Source: Epithemia pelagica
Lineage: Eukaryota > Bacillariophyta > Bacillariophyceae > Surirellales > Surirellaceae
Reading direction: 5' to 3'
NCBI GenBank assembly: GCA_946965045.2
Contig: OX337229.1
Span: 3,472,001-3,536,000, forward strand
DNA length: 64,000 bases
Below are positions 1 through 10,477 of this stretch, one piece after another. The translations under genes and the position numbers were made by a program. The notes under the pieces were generated by a model. That model made no database searches. It was given only the letters and a program-made list of their open reading frames with translations, and was not told the origin of the DNA. Numbering within the stretch: the first letter of the stretch is position 1; each line of letters starts with the position of its first letter.

Positions 1-438
1 ATGCGCAAAGAAGATACAAACAATTCCAATCGATCTGATTTGCTCGGTAAGGAGGGCCTGAAACGAAGGCGTGAAAGGAAAACAACGCTGAATTCGAACA
101 ACGATACAGCGTCGGAGGCCGCAGAAATTCAGCGGTCCTTGAACAGAACACAAGGACTTCTTCAGAGCCAGCTGTTGCATGTTACTCATGTGGCGTCGGC
201 TATTGATGACGACGGAAAAGTACTTCGTAAAACTATGGACGAACATCAAACCATGAACGCATCAGGTGCAAAGAGCGCGCTGTCAAACCTTCAGAGAGCA
301 CAACAAAAAGAACAACGTTATTTGATAGCTTCTATTGTTTTCTTTTCGGCAGTAGTTGTTTATATATTTGGGGCGAGAGTTATTATGCATCTTCCATTTG
401 TTGACACTATTTTGCTCTCATTCAAGTCTTTGATGTAG
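1..438 (+). CDS. SEC20: SEC20-like SNARE, C-terminal part (5' partial)
   Basis: The 145 visible residues have a polar, basic start, a heptad-rich segment (about residues 36-85, containing SLNRTQGLLQSQ and IDDDGKVL) and one hydrophobic anchor near residues 107-129 followed by a short tail. This is the layout of the Sec20/BNIP1 Qb-SNARE, which acts in Golgi-to-ER retrograde fusion; Sec20 proteins carry an acidic residue at the SNARE zero layer, and the Asp cluster here fits that. Family members are usually longer at the N-terminus and this frame is open to the window edge, so the ATG at base 1 is probably internal. The assignment rests on pattern, not on a search. Confidence 0.6.
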   Translation: MRKEDTNNSNRSDLLGKEGLKRRRERKTTLNSNNDTASEAAEIQRSLNRTQGLLQSQLLHVTHVASAIDDDGKVLRKTMDEHQTMNASGAKSALSNLQRAQQKEQRYLIASIVFFSAVVVYIFGARVIMHLPFVDTILLSFKSLM

Positions 439-453
439 ATGTGAAGAAATAAA

Positions 454-762
454 CTAGATTTCAGGTTCTTGGCGCCATGGCTGTCGATAAGCACCAGGGA
501 CTTCATTGTTGTAGTTGTCCGTTGATAGACCCATGAGCCGGCGAACGCGTGGACCTATAATGATTAGTCCGAATCCAAGAGCAGCCCCGGCCGATGCAAG
601 AGCAGGAGCGGGGTGTCGATGGATGAAATGTTTAATCCATCCATTTGGCAAAGTACGGTCAACCAATACAAGACAGCTTGCGACTAACGACACTACCGAA
701 AGCTCGTGACCATCAAAGAAGGGCTCGTATTGGTACGGCTTTTTTGGATCATGCGCCCCCAT
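454..762 (-). CDS. Small two-helix membrane protein, possibly a complex I accessory subunit
   Basis: This encodes 102 residues from a true ATG. There is a polar N-terminus (GAHDPKKPYQYEPF), a hydrophobic stretch near residues 20-38, a second (APALASAG to IIIGPRV) near 52-72, and a polar tail ending NNEVPGAYRQPWRQEPEI. The Tyr/Pro-rich tail after the membrane helix faintly resembles NDUFA3-type accessory subunits of mitochondrial complex I, but this is an impression and not an assignment. It converges on the SEC20-like gene, with stops about 15 bp apart, so their 3' UTRs overlap. Confidence 0.55.
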   Translation of the reverse strand: MGAHDPKKPYQYEPFFDGHELSVVSLVASCLVLVDRTLPNGWIKHFIHRHPAPALASAGAALGFGLIIIGPRVRRLMGLSTDNYNNEVPGAYRQPWRQEPEI

Positions 763-1228
763 GTTTCACGGTATCACTGACGAGCAACGCTAGAAGGATT
801 AGAAAACCGATCACACAAAGAAAGAAGATGAATCGCGAGTCAACACAAAGATAACTTACGAACTTATTTACGGCAAAGAGAAAGGATTGAGTTGTTGCTG
901 ATCGATGGAACCAGAGCCAGAGTGCAAACAGCCAACGATCGCAACAATCATCGGTATCTCCAGTCCACAGACACGATGCGTAAACGTAAACCCTCTCTTA
1001 CTCTGAGTGAGAGTCAGAAACTCTTAGAGTGAGAGTTATACATAAATACGTATTGTGACTTTTAATATATCTCCATTATGTAGGAAGTCTAGTATTGGGT
1101 GTGAATGTTGTGAATACGAAACAGTGTAGAAAATCACTACCTAGGTGCGGCTTGCGCGTTCGGTTGGAAGTGTTTTTTCTCAACAGAAGTGTTGGGAGTA
1201 AGTTTTCGCTTGTACCAAATCTTAGACA
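763..1228. other. Intergenic region between divergent genes
   Basis: This 466-bp stretch separates the start codons of two divergent genes and must hold both promoters. A short inverted repeat of the form CTCTTACTCTGAGTGAGAG lies near 993-1012, followed by a related ACTCTTAGAGTGAGAGTTA. I see no ORF worth calling and no recognisable TATA or initiator signal. Confidence 0.5.
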
Positions 1229-1789
1229 ATGGAGACTGGAAACAGCAACAATGAAATGAGAGACCTGCAAGACCCATTAACGGGGGGAAGTGGGGATGAC
1301 GCTGCGTCACAGTCTTCTCAGAGATCGGGAGCGTCTTTGCTGGAACGAATTCGTGCTCAGCGGAGTCGAGAAGCCGCCGCTTCAGCAGGAACAGCTTCTT
1401 CGCATCTAGAGAACGGCGGCGCAGCTAGTACCACTCCTTCCACCATCCAGGTTCCTCAATACAGTCAAATACCGCAAGATCAAGGGAGAGACGCCTCATT
1501 TGAAATACCAAGTCAGTCGATGTCTAGAGATAGTTTCTTCACGCAAGCATGGACCAATATTAGTCATTCCATGGAAACAGGGATGGCGTCGTTACAGCAG
1601 GAACGGACCGACTTGGAAGCACAAGATGCATTGTTACCTCCAACTGTTGATGAAGAAGAGAACTACAGTATGATTGGATACTTTACAACATTTGTGCGCG
1701 ACGTTTACGAGACTTTTCTGAATCTTCCTCTTTGGGTCCGCATCATTGTTGTGTTTGCTCTTCTATTCACAGCCTGGAAACTCATTTAG
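1229..1789 (+). CDS. Tail-anchored protein of unknown function
   Basis: A single-exon gene of 186 residues. The first 140 residues are Ser/Gln/Glu-rich and probably disordered, with a basic patch (LLERIRAQRSREAAAS) near residues 38-52. A segment beginning EENYSMIGYFTTFVRDVYET leads into one hydrophobic helix at the very C-terminus (LWVRIIVVFALLFTAWKLI), ending on the last residue. A hydrophobic segment at the extreme C-terminus with no signal peptide indicates a tail-anchored protein facing the cytosol, of the ER or mitochondrial outer-membrane type. The ATG follows an A-rich context. I do not recognise a family. Confidence 0.6.
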   Translation: METGNSNNEMRDLQDPLTGGSGDDAASQSSQRSGASLLERIRAQRSREAAASAGTASSHLENGGAASTTPSTIQVPQYSQIPQDQGRDASFEIPSQSMSRDSFFTQAWTNISHSMETGMASLQQERTDLEAQDALLPPTVDEEENYSMIGYFTTFVRDVYETFLNLPLWVRIIVVFALLFTAWKLI

Positions 1790-1980
1790 ATTTGGCAATT
1801 GATCCAAATGTCTCATTTCATGAAGTGGCCGCTGTTCATCGTAATCTTGAAGATACATTCCTAACGAGCGGGCCACTGAGTCCTTTACTGGTCGTGGTAT
1901 GAGAATCCGAATATGATTCGACCAGTCCATGATTTCCGCCAATGAGGTCATTTTCCCTACTAGTGGTCATCTCTGATAAT

Positions 1981-2346
1981 TTAAAATTGTTGTTGTTGAA
2001 TCGGAGGTATAGGAAAAGGTACTCTAAGGTCCGTTGTGAGTTCGTTTTCGTTGTATTCCCCAATCAAGCAAACATTGTCCCCCCGGACCAAGAAGAGTCC
2101 GAGGACCTCTTCTTCGACGTCCGAGTCCGCACTGTGAAGTCGCTCGTACGCCTCATTTAAGATTAGATTTTGTACCTGGTCGTAGCCCATCAATATCCCA
2201 ACGATTATGCGACCGTCAGCTGTTAAGACAAAGAGCTTCTCTTTAGCGTCAACATCAAACAATGGTTAGTGAACCATCCTCACAACAGATCCCACACGTT
2301 CAGTCAGTAACCTACTGTTTTTCCAGTCTTTCAGTGATGCCGACAT
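1981..2346 (-). CDS. LSM8: U6 snRNA-associated Sm-like protein LSm8 (2 exons)
   Basis: Exons are 2346..2316 and 2240..1981, with a 75-nt intron that begins GTAGGT and ends AAAG, preceded by a CTAAC branch-like sequence. The joined protein is 96 residues, the usual LSM8 length. It begins MSASLKDWKNKKLFVLTADG, followed by the Sm1 motif (GRIIVGILMGYDQVQNLILN) and the Sm2 motif (GLFLVRGDNVCLIGE). LSm8 is the subunit that distinguishes the nuclear LSm2-8 ring, which binds the U6 3' end. Without the 31-nt first coding exon, the frame starts on a non-ATG codon and lacks the N-terminal helix. It is divergent from the PebB-like gene. Confidence 0.9.
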
Positions 2347-2753
2347 TGCTTTTGTACTTTATTGTCTTTTGGTGTGTCGGCTTGCGGTGGGTCTTCGTTC
2401 TTCGTCCATTGTGGTGGTGCTGTCTCATCCATCTCGACCGACAGATTTCAACTCTCGAAAGTCGCGACTGGAACTAGTCGCGTTTATATTCCATTTGGTC
2501 ATTTGAGAGTCGCTTTTGTGTCCTCACCACCAGGTCACCAAAACCACCCCACTTCGGCAACCCGGAATTCTATATGTATCACGTTCATTGAGCGAGAGAG
2601 AGTGGGGTCAAATGAAAGTTCAAGAAACGAAGATTACAAATCCAATTCTCGGAAGTTCAACCACCGAGAGATGGATAGAGGTGTATTACATTTCGAGAGG
2701 TCCAATCGTGCCTCTCTAAGGACAACTTGAGCAAGGAATCTAAAAGTTGCACA
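2347..2753. promoter_or_regulatory. Bidirectional intergenic region, LSM8 / PebB-like gene
   Basis: This 407-bp interval lies between two divergent start codons. It contains 5' UTR and promoter sequence for both genes by position. No consensus element was recognised, and the short open frames here have no coding character. Confidence 0.4.
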
Positions 2754-3818
2754 ATGAAGATTGAACAAGTCTTTCTCCTTTCCCTTGCGTCGCGGCTGAG
2801 CTCCGAAGCGTACTCTCCATCAGTACCAGGGACTGCATTCCTTGCTCAGCGTGGTGCTGTCGAATCTACCGTAAGCGGAGTGAAAAAGGTGGAGGACGAG
2901 ACTGTGCTTGACTTGCTCAAGTTGGAAAGCTTAGAGCTCTTGTTGCATGGATCAGAAGAATCTGTAACGATTGAAGAGGAAGAAGCCCGCCATGGAATGC
3001 CTTGGAAGCAGTCAGTCAACTCCGAGTACAGTGGAGATGAACTTCTCTACATGCCGTTTTGGGAATGGCATACCAAGTTCATGAAAGAAAATCTTACGAA
3101 TCTTCGAGTCAGACCTTGCAGTAACGGGAAAACCGACTTTTCGTACAACGAGAACCAAGAAAAGAAGGCTCGTATTGTCAACCTGTCTTTGTCCTCCGAT
3201 GAATACCGCAAGATTCGTTTGACATACTACGACGCTGGCGATAATACTCAGGTCTACAACGCAGTGTTTTATCCCGATCCCAAGTACAATCTGCCTGTAT
3301 TGGGCATTGATCTTCTGGCGTTCAATCGGAAGAAGTACCTCACAATCGTTGACTTCCAGCCCCTTCATACAGAAGAGAGCGATCACGCCACAACATATGA
3401 GGATCGTCTCAAGCCTATCAAGGAAGGATACGAGGCACTCAAAGGGCGCATGAGCTCCAAGTTCTACGACGAAACCCAATTCTTTTCACAACAAATGCTC
3501 TTTGCTCGATTCGAAGACGAAGGCGTGGTGACTCGAGAGCTCTTTCCTGCATTTCAAGAATACGTCAAGACACATTTGGATCTTATTCGCGAAACTATCC
3601 CAGAGCCCATGAATGTTGATCACGTCCTAGAGCGTCAAAAGGCTTACGATACATACAGTGCCGAGCGGGACCCTGCCACGGGCCTGTTTGCCGCGATGTT
3701 TGGCAACGACTGGGCACAAGATTTTGTGCACGATTTTCTTTTCTCCATGAGCGAGCGTCAAGAAAACGCCATCCCTGCCGCCCCGTTCGTCGGAGGAGGA
3801 AGACCTCAGACCACATAA
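2754..3818 (+). CDS. PEBB: Ferredoxin-dependent bilin reductase, PebB-like, plastid preprotein
   Basis: This encodes 354 residues from ATG 2754. The N-terminus (MKIEQVFLLSLASRLSSEAY) is a signal peptide ending with an A|Y junction, a variant of the diatom A|F plastid-import motif. The reductase core carries PVLGIDLLAFN, with the conserved active-site Asp of the HY2/PcyA/PebA/PebB family, then TIVDFQPL, and the family's C-terminal signature YDTYSAERDPATGLF. That last motif resembles PebB, which reduces 15,16-dihydrobiliverdin to phycoerythrobilin using ferredoxin. Substrate specificity is inferred; HY2 or PcyA activity is not excluded. Diatoms lack phycobilisomes, so a phytochrome chromophore or bilin-turnover role is more likely. 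Confidence 0.8.
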   Translation: MKIEQVFLLSLASRLSSEAYSPSVPGTAFLAQRGAVESTVSGVKKVEDETVLDLLKLESLELLLHGSEESVTIEEEEARHGMPWKQSVNSEYSGDELLYMPFWEWHTKFMKENLTNLRVRPCSNGKTDFSYNENQEKKARIVNLSLSSDEYRKIRLTYYDAGDNTQVYNAVFYPDPKYNLPVLGIDLLAFNRKKYLTIVDFQPLHTEESDHATTYEDRLKPIKEGYEALKGRMSSKFYDETQFFSQQMLFARFEDEGVVTRELFPAFQEYVKTHLDLIRETIPEPMNVDHVLERQKAYDTYSAERDPATGLFAAMFGNDWAQDFVHDFLFSMSERQENAIPAAPFVGGGRPQTT

Positions 3819-4274
3819 ACTCGATCTCATGATTTTGTCCACAATAATGACTCCCCTGTTGCCTGGTTATTTTGGACCGTGTTGGTGAAACGACAAATTC
3901 GAACTAATGGCTGTGCCTGTTGCTGACCCTGTGGCACAAACGACAAGATGCAAGACATATTGCAACAAAACGCCAGACTGTTGCGCTCGCCAAGATGTTG
4001 CGAGTTGCTGTGAAAGATGGAGTTGTTGAATGAACTCCTACTCTACGAATCACTCACGCACGCCTACCATTTGTCTTCCATGAAGCGCGATGACCGCGCT
4101 GCCAACAACCGGACATTGATCTTTAGATTCACATCGACTTCACCTTGGATTAAATGCCCGTAATGTTGGGAATTGTTAATTAGAACATCAAGTTACCATC
4201 TATTTATACATTTCCATCTATAGGGAGACCACATATATTACATATTCTATGATAGTACAAACAATGGCTCTTAA
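3819..4274. other. Convergent intergenic region
   Basis: 456 bp between the ends of the PebB-like gene and the H+-pyrophosphatase gene. It is AT-rich towards 4170-4260. I see no gene, repeat or RNA in it. Confidence 0.4.
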
Positions 4275-6957
4275 TCAAGATTCGTTCCTTACGTTTGCAA
4301 TGAACAATGGGCCAGCAACCAAAATGGTGGTGGACAATAGCTTGATAACCACATGTAAAGAGGGACCAGCAGTGTCCTTGAAAGGGTCACCTACTGTATC
4401 CCCCGTTACGGAAGATTTGTGAGCTTCGGAATTTTTCCCTCCGTGGTTCCCTAACTCAATGTACTTTTTTGCGTTGTCCCACGCCCCTCCTGCAGTGTCA
4501 AGGAAAAGTGCCATGAGGATCCCTGTGACAGTTCCAAACATGAGGTAAGCAGCCAAGACTTCTGCACCAAGAAGCACCCGGCCCGACGACTCGCCCACCA
4601 GTCGAAAGGTAATGCCAACCGCAATAGGCGTGACAACGCAAATGAGACCAGGAAACCGCATTTCGCGGAGAGCCGCCTGTGTAACAAGGCCCACGCATCG
4701 TTCATAGTCAGGTTTCACCTTGTATTGCATAATGTCAGGGTTTTCCTTGAACTGACGGCGGACCTCAATCACAACATCATGGGCGGTTTTGCCGACAGCT
4801 GCAATACTTAGCCCAGTGAAGTAAAAAATGATCATGCTTCCAAGCAAACCACCTACGAGAACCTCGGGAACAGCAATGTCGACAGTTTTGAATGGTAATC
4901 CACTAAATTCAGAGAATTCGTCCATGAATGCTCCAAAAAGAAGAAAACATGCCATTGAAGCGGATCCAATTGAATAACCTTTCGTTACCGCCTTTGTCAC
5001 GTTTCCGGCGGCATCTAATCGATCACAAACATCTCGAGCTTTTTCTGGTTGCATAGACATCTCTGTGATTCCACCAGCGTTGTCTGCAATGGGACCAAAA
5101 TTATTCATAGAAAGGATGTACACTGCGTTACTGAGCATTCCCATTGTGGCCACAGCGGTACCAAACAATCCAGCATTTCTTCCTTCTCCAATCCCTGTAT
5201 CCTCGCCAAGGTGATAAGCCAAAAGTACTGAAGCAGCAACCGTGATCGTTGGAATAAACGTGGCCTTCATTCCCACACTGACACCAACAATGATGTTCGT
5301 CCCGTGTCCCGTTGTGCTAGCTTCAGCAATCGATCGAACTGGTCCGTAGGCATAATCGGTGAAATACTACGATTGAATGATGAGTGAAAAGTTGCGCATA
5401 TGTTCTCATCTTCGTGCGTTGAAACATACCTGAGTACTGAGCACAATAACATAGGCACATACTACGCCCACAATTCCACATAAAAAGAAATTGAAGGAAG
5501 CATTTGGTTTCCCAGGAAAGCTCAGCAACCAATGTGTAATGACATAAAAGCCGAAGATTGAGAGAACCAGGGCAACACGGTAGCCCTGCTGTAATGCTTT
5601 CATTGGGTCACTGTTTGCTGAGTCCTTAGTCAGACCGACAAACGCGATCCCAGCGCTAGAAACTACGATGTCCATGGCATGTACGATCAAAGGAAAGAAC
5701 ATGAACCTCGCTGAATGTTGTTTGCCCATGCCAGCCTCGTTTGCAAGTGACGACCCCAGGATCATGGCTCCAATTATCTCGGCGGCGACCGATTCAAATA
5801 CGTCCGCTGAAGATCCAACGCAGTCACCCACCATATCACCTACGAGGTCAGCAATTGTTGCCGGATTTCTCGGGTCTAAAGTTGACAAAGGTCAACGTCT
5901 TGTTGAGTTGCATGATTTTCTTCGCTATTGGGCGAGCTACGTACGTACCATCTTCTGGGATACTTTGTTCTACTTTCCCAACAAGGTCAGCCCCAACATC
6001 AGCCGCTTTCGTGTAGATACCACCACCAAGTTGCATGAAAAGGGCAACAAATGACGCACCGAAACCGTACCCAACCAACAGCATTGGAATGTCTGTAGAC
6101 GACAAGGACCCACCAAATTGTACAAAGAATGTATGCAGCACCAAGTAGAGCGAGGTTATTCCAGCAATACAGAGAGTCAGGTTGAGTACTGCTGAGAAGG
6201 CGCCTCCTCGGAAACAGACTATCAGAGCTTCGCCGTATGTACGTCTTCCAGCAGAAGCGACACGTATGTTCGACTGCGCAGCAACCCACATCGAAATATA
6301 ACCAGACACAGCAGAGCAAACGGCTCCAAAAGCAAAGCCAAGGGCTGCCACGATACCGAGCATTGAATTCCCCAGCAAAGCCACACCCACTGGATCGTCC
6401 GCTTTTGGACGGAATTGATACGACACAAAAATCAAGACCGACAGTGGAACGGCGAACGACGCAATTGCAGTGTATTGAACTCGCAGGAACCCCTCCGCTC
6501 CCTCTCTTATGGGATCAGAAACAGCTCGCATTTCAGCTGTACCCTCATCACATTGTAGTACAGAACGGGAGAGCCATAAACTTGCGATGCCACCAAAACA
6601 GCACGAGCCGATTACCAAGAGAAAAATCGACCATTTGAGAGGAAGAAATGGAAAGATGACGAAGGTTCCGATGACAAGTGCGGCACCGATGCCACGAAGT
6701 GAATCGGGAGAACTGTTTGCGAAGTAAGCTCGGGATACGTTCTGTCTTGCATTCTTTTTCGCATCATCCGACGAGTAAAGATCCAAATCCGAGGTGGATA
6801 GGCTTCCGGAAGAGCCGCGTGATATCGGGGCTGGGGAGGAGGATGGGGCACCGTATGATGATGATGATGCACCACCTCCCTCTAAGTCATGCAGATCTGC
6901 CGAAACAGGGGCCCGCCTTTCTTTCGCACCATGGTTTAAACTTGATCCTCTTCTCAT
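4275..6957 (-). CDS. Proton-translocating inorganic pyrophosphatase (3 exons)
   Basis: Exons are 6957..5949, 5875..5430 and 5366..4275; the introns are 73 and 63 nt and the joined protein is 848 residues. The junctions rebuild conserved family sequence: GIYTKAADVGADLVGKVEQ continues to IPEDDPRNPATIADLVGD (PPi/Mg2+ binding), and the second junction restores FTDYAYGPVRSIAEASTTG. The C-terminal core includes GGAWDNAKK and TGDTVGDPFKDTAGPSLHV. About 16 membrane helices follow a roughly 95-residue Ser-rich N-terminal extension. The enzyme couples pyrophosphate hydrolysis to proton pumping into vacuoles or Golgi. The sequence around GSEAHK/TGDTVGDPFKDTAGPS resembles the K+-independent type II (AVP2) class, which is an inference. 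A transposon end lies 48 bp upstream of the ATG. Confidence 0.93.
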
Positions 6958-7177
6958 TGCGAAGGCGAGTCGAAATGGCGGAAGAGGGGACGAGGTTCAG
7001 GAGTGTGGGGTAAACCTGATATTATCTGATACCAGAACGTAGATCTATCTATATGGTTTCCATACGTATTGAAAAGATAGGTAGTCATAACAAGGGAGTA
7101 CAGTCTAACGTAATTAGTGTAGCTAAACCCACCTCCACCCGGTCTTTCGACCACTACACTTAGCACTACTAGCTAGA

Positions 7178-8192
7178 CTAATCTTCTACTTCGACTTGGA
7201 ATACATCGAGGTCGTTGTTTTCGATACGAAGCTGGACCAAATTTACCACCGCCCCAAAAACCACATTGTGCCATCCAAGGTCACCTCTGTATTTGTCTTT
7301 TAGAATGTTGTACCTTTTGAAGTAGCTGTTGACTACTTCATGTCGTGCTCTTGCATCAGCCAACATTTTGTCCATAAAGTTGTTGTGTCCAGACGGTGTA
7401 ATGAAGTATTCTCCACCATCATTGTAGCCTCCATCTGCAACTATCATTTCCCCTTCATCCACTTCATCTATGAGCCAATCTCTGCTGATATTGAGGTCTG
7501 CCCATGTCCCACAAGGGTATGGGCCATTCCACCACACAATCCACCCAGTGTTGATGCATACTCCAATTTCATAACGCAGCCCAGGTCCCTTGAATTTGTG
7601 GGAAAACCACTTCGGGTCGAATGGAGCAGGCTCAAAAATTCTAAAGTCTGTTCCATCAACAGTAATGAAGCAACATTGTCCTTCTTTTCTTGCATCATAT
7701 CTATTTTCCCATTTTATCTAAAGAAAACAGGACAAAGACGGTGAGAATACAATGCTGACAAACTGGTACACGCCGTCCTCATGAACACTTACCAGTACTT
7801 ACATAGTTAAGATGAGCCATCAGCTTTGTCACTATCTTACTCCACTTTCTAAAAGTCTTTCTTGTTGTATTTGCAATTGCCACCAGGACATCTTCTGAGG
7901 CGTAAACCTTAAGGTAAAGAAGTCCCCACAACAGGTGGACTGGCTTCCCTCCTCTTGGCAGAAGGTTCTCTATTTTGTCCCACACATGCACACAAAGAGA
8001 AGGGGTTAGACTGAAATAGCCTCGAAAAGCTCTATGAAACTCATTTGTTGTTGGATTCCTATTCTTCCCCATCATAGGAAGAGCACTTTGAATGAATGTT
8101 CCTGCATTCACCTCCATTGTCAGGAATTGTGAGTTTATGCGATATTCATGTTGGTGCCCATGCCGTGCAGTGAAGCTAAGTTCCAATGCCAA
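7178..8192 (-). CDS. Harbinger/HARBI1-type DDE transposase (2 exons, 5' end uncertain)
   Basis: Exons are 8192..7803 and 7717..7178, with an 85-nt intron (GTAAGT...TTTAG). The catalytic residues are visible: the first Asp in FITVDGTDF, the second in IVADGGY and the Glu in ARARHEVVN, within the DDE_Tnp_4 pattern that also contains KFKGPGLRYEIG. The N-terminal part contains a helix-turn-helix-like stretch (EDVLVAIANTTRKTFRKWSK). The start is unclear: the first in-frame ATG is at 8116, inside conserved-looking sequence, and upstream the frame closes at a TGA, while another frame continues (ILDERKGIVFWHW). A 1-nt frameshift or a further upstream exon is possible. Confidence 0.8.
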
Positions 8193-8844
8193 AACACTAT
8201 TCCTTTGCGTTCATCAAGAATTTTTGTTATAGTAGTGTTCGAATTTAATGTATGACTGTCTATACGTGAACGCCATGGAGTAATCTAAGTACAGAAATGG
8301 TCACAGTCACTATTTCTGGGTCACTTGGGTCTGATCCGGTCAGATCTTGGATCAGACCACTGTATCAGTTTCAGTGATGAGGACCAATATTGAAATATGA
8401 ATAACTTTTCCCAAGTCTCTCTATGAACAGTAGAGAAGCGACCCTCTTATTCACTGAAAAAAGAGTTAACTAGATATAACTTAAGCCTAAACATTGCTCA
8501 TCGACAAGGTCGTCTGGTCTGCCAATGAAAAAGCTGCCTGGGTCGAAAAAAACGACCTGGGTCGTTTTTTTACCACCAGACCCAAAGACAACCTACGTAA
8601 GTAATCCTTATATTTAACCGACCCACAGTTAACTCATTAAATAAGGAACAAGGAGGTCGGTTCAGTATTGGCATAAGTGCCAATGTCATGGAGAAATCTT
8701 CATTTATAAGAATCAGGATCAGACCCGGTCTGATCATGGTCAGACCAGAATACCAATTACCCAGTATGCTTTCTTGGTCATAGTTTGGTTTTGCCAAAAA
8801 ACCACCCAGGTACTAAACTCCCCAACGTTCATTCCAAAATTCTT
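8193..8844. promoter_or_regulatory. Divergent promoter region of the Harbinger element, with inverted repeats
   Basis: This 652-bp gap between the two element genes holds three marked dyads. GGTCTGATCC at 8328-8337 pairs with 8349-8358. A 12-bp stem at 8546-8557 / 8560-8571 has a 2-nt loop and A7/T7 flanks. GATCAGACC at 8717-8725 pairs with 8727-8735 and is followed by a further GGTCAGACC at 8738. The shared GGTCTGATC core at two sites suggests protein-binding sites. By position, transcription of both genes starts here. Confidence 0.5.
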
Positions 8845-9907
8845 ATGACACGCTCCGGTAGGAACACCCTTGGTGAAGGTCCCTTACTCTCTTGGGATTC
8901 CAGGACAGCAGACGCTGAGTACCTGGAAGACTTGGTAAAAAATTGTGCCTTTGCAGCAAGCGCTGCACCAAAGCAAGTGTGGTCGGATCATCCACAATTC
9001 AAGAAGTACAAGCTTGAATCATTTTGTACTGCATTGAATAAACTCAAAAAAAAATATGGATACCATTTGAGAGATGGCCCAAAGGAGCAGGACAGCAAGG
9101 TGACCAGCAAGGAAGAGAGTTTCAATCCATTGGAAGATATCGAGGATGATGCAGACGACGACCTTCCCCCTGGTTCTGGTTTGTTTGGGAAGAAGAAGGC
9201 ACCAGGTGCACCAGGTAAGTCATGGTACGTGATCAAAATTGCCGACTTCTTGGTACCTACCTAATGTTCTCTCATCTATTGCTCTTTCTCTCTTTCTCTA
9301 CAGATAAAATTAAGAGTATAGCAATGAATTTGTTACAAGGAAAAGAGAAAAAAGGTCTGGAGTCGCCATTCCAGTTGGTGGTGCTGACCTTGGAGCATTG
9401 GAAAACAAGAGAAAGAAGTCAGAAAAGAAGGATATGATGAAAGAATGGACGCCCCCTCATGTGCTGACCCAGTGGGTGGATCAGAACAAACAAAAGCATG
9501 TGGTTGTAGTGATCAACCTGCCCACTGGGGTTGCGCACAGAGATACAACAAATTGCGACATTGAGGTTGGTGAGTCACAGAAGGAACTGATTGTGAAGAT
9601 CATTTGGCCTACCAATAGCACAGATGTGGGAGAACTGTTTAAGCAGTTCTCCCAGGAGTGGATGGAGAAGGATGAAAACATTCGTAAGAAATTGGCTCTA
9701 GAAGATGCATTCAATCAATTGAAAGAAAAACAGACTGATTTTGTGAGATCCAAGTTTGTCCTCTCTTTGCCTTTTGCAGTACAGTCAAAGTTTGACTACG
9801 AGTTTTTGTTTGACACTATCAATGGATTTCGTGCACTGATGGTATACCTAGACGAACCGGATGCAAAATTTGAGGGTGGAATGCGCCACAAAATGGTGGC
9901 CCTTTAG
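8845..9907 (+). CDS. Harbinger accessory protein (2 exons)
   Basis: Exons are 8845..9214 and 9315..9907, with a 100-nt intron (GTAAGT...TTAAG); the joined protein is 320 residues. The acceptor at 9314 is chosen because it is the only nearby AG that joins the first exon to the long downstream frame. A plausible DNA-binding segment (KQVWSDHPQFKKYKLESF, then ALNKLKKKYGY) resembles the Myb/SANT-like partner proteins that Harbinger elements need for nuclear import and end recognition. It is followed by an acidic linker, a Lys-rich patch (ENKRKKSEKK) and an unrecognised C-terminal domain of about 150 residues. The partner role is inferred from position. Confidence 0.7.
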
Positions 9908-10477
9908 ATAGCTGTAAAGTGTTCTTGTGTCGCGGTTGCAAAAACCGGGTGGTGGTGGGGACCGATTACACTATATTTTAAGTTACCTATTATTCTGTTG
10001 ATCGTCTTACTAACCTAGCAATAGCTAACATAGTCGGTCTGCCTTTCTATGATGAAGTGGGGCTGATATTATCAGGTTTACCCCACTCTCCAGCATGCAC
10101 CCCCAAACAGACACCCCCAGTTCCAATGGCTATTGGTTGCGCTACAAGCTGGCTTCGCGCCTCACATACCTAGTCTATTAAAGTACAAAAATTGTGTACA
10201 AATTTTTTAATTACTCCCTTTTCTGAGGTACATATTATCTGATAGTGATCTAGCGGTGCGGACGCGTTGAGGTTTTCCCGATCCTCACATAATTTCGTGA
10301 TGGTATTCGAAAACGAAAACAACTGCCACCGCTTCCGGTCACCATAGCCGTCACATGCCGCTGGTACGTGATGTAATGCGACAGATTGATAGCATAGGTA
10401 TGTCATAAACAGATTATCAAAAAGCATCACGTACGCGGCGCCTGTATCTCGAGAAATCGCAGCGCTTCACGACAACA

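Larger units (their letters stand above)
7005..10086. mobile_element. Harbinger-type DNA transposon, two genes
   Basis: Perfect 17-bp terminal inverted repeats (GTGGGGTAAACCTGATA) lie at 7005-7021 and, inverted, at 10070-10086. They enclose a DDE transposase on the minus strand and a second protein on the plus strand, divergently arranged as in PIF/Harbinger elements. I could not identify a clear 3-bp target duplication, so either the outermost bases are misjudged or the duplication has decayed. The left end sits 48 bp from the H+-pyrophosphatase start codon. Confidence 0.85.
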
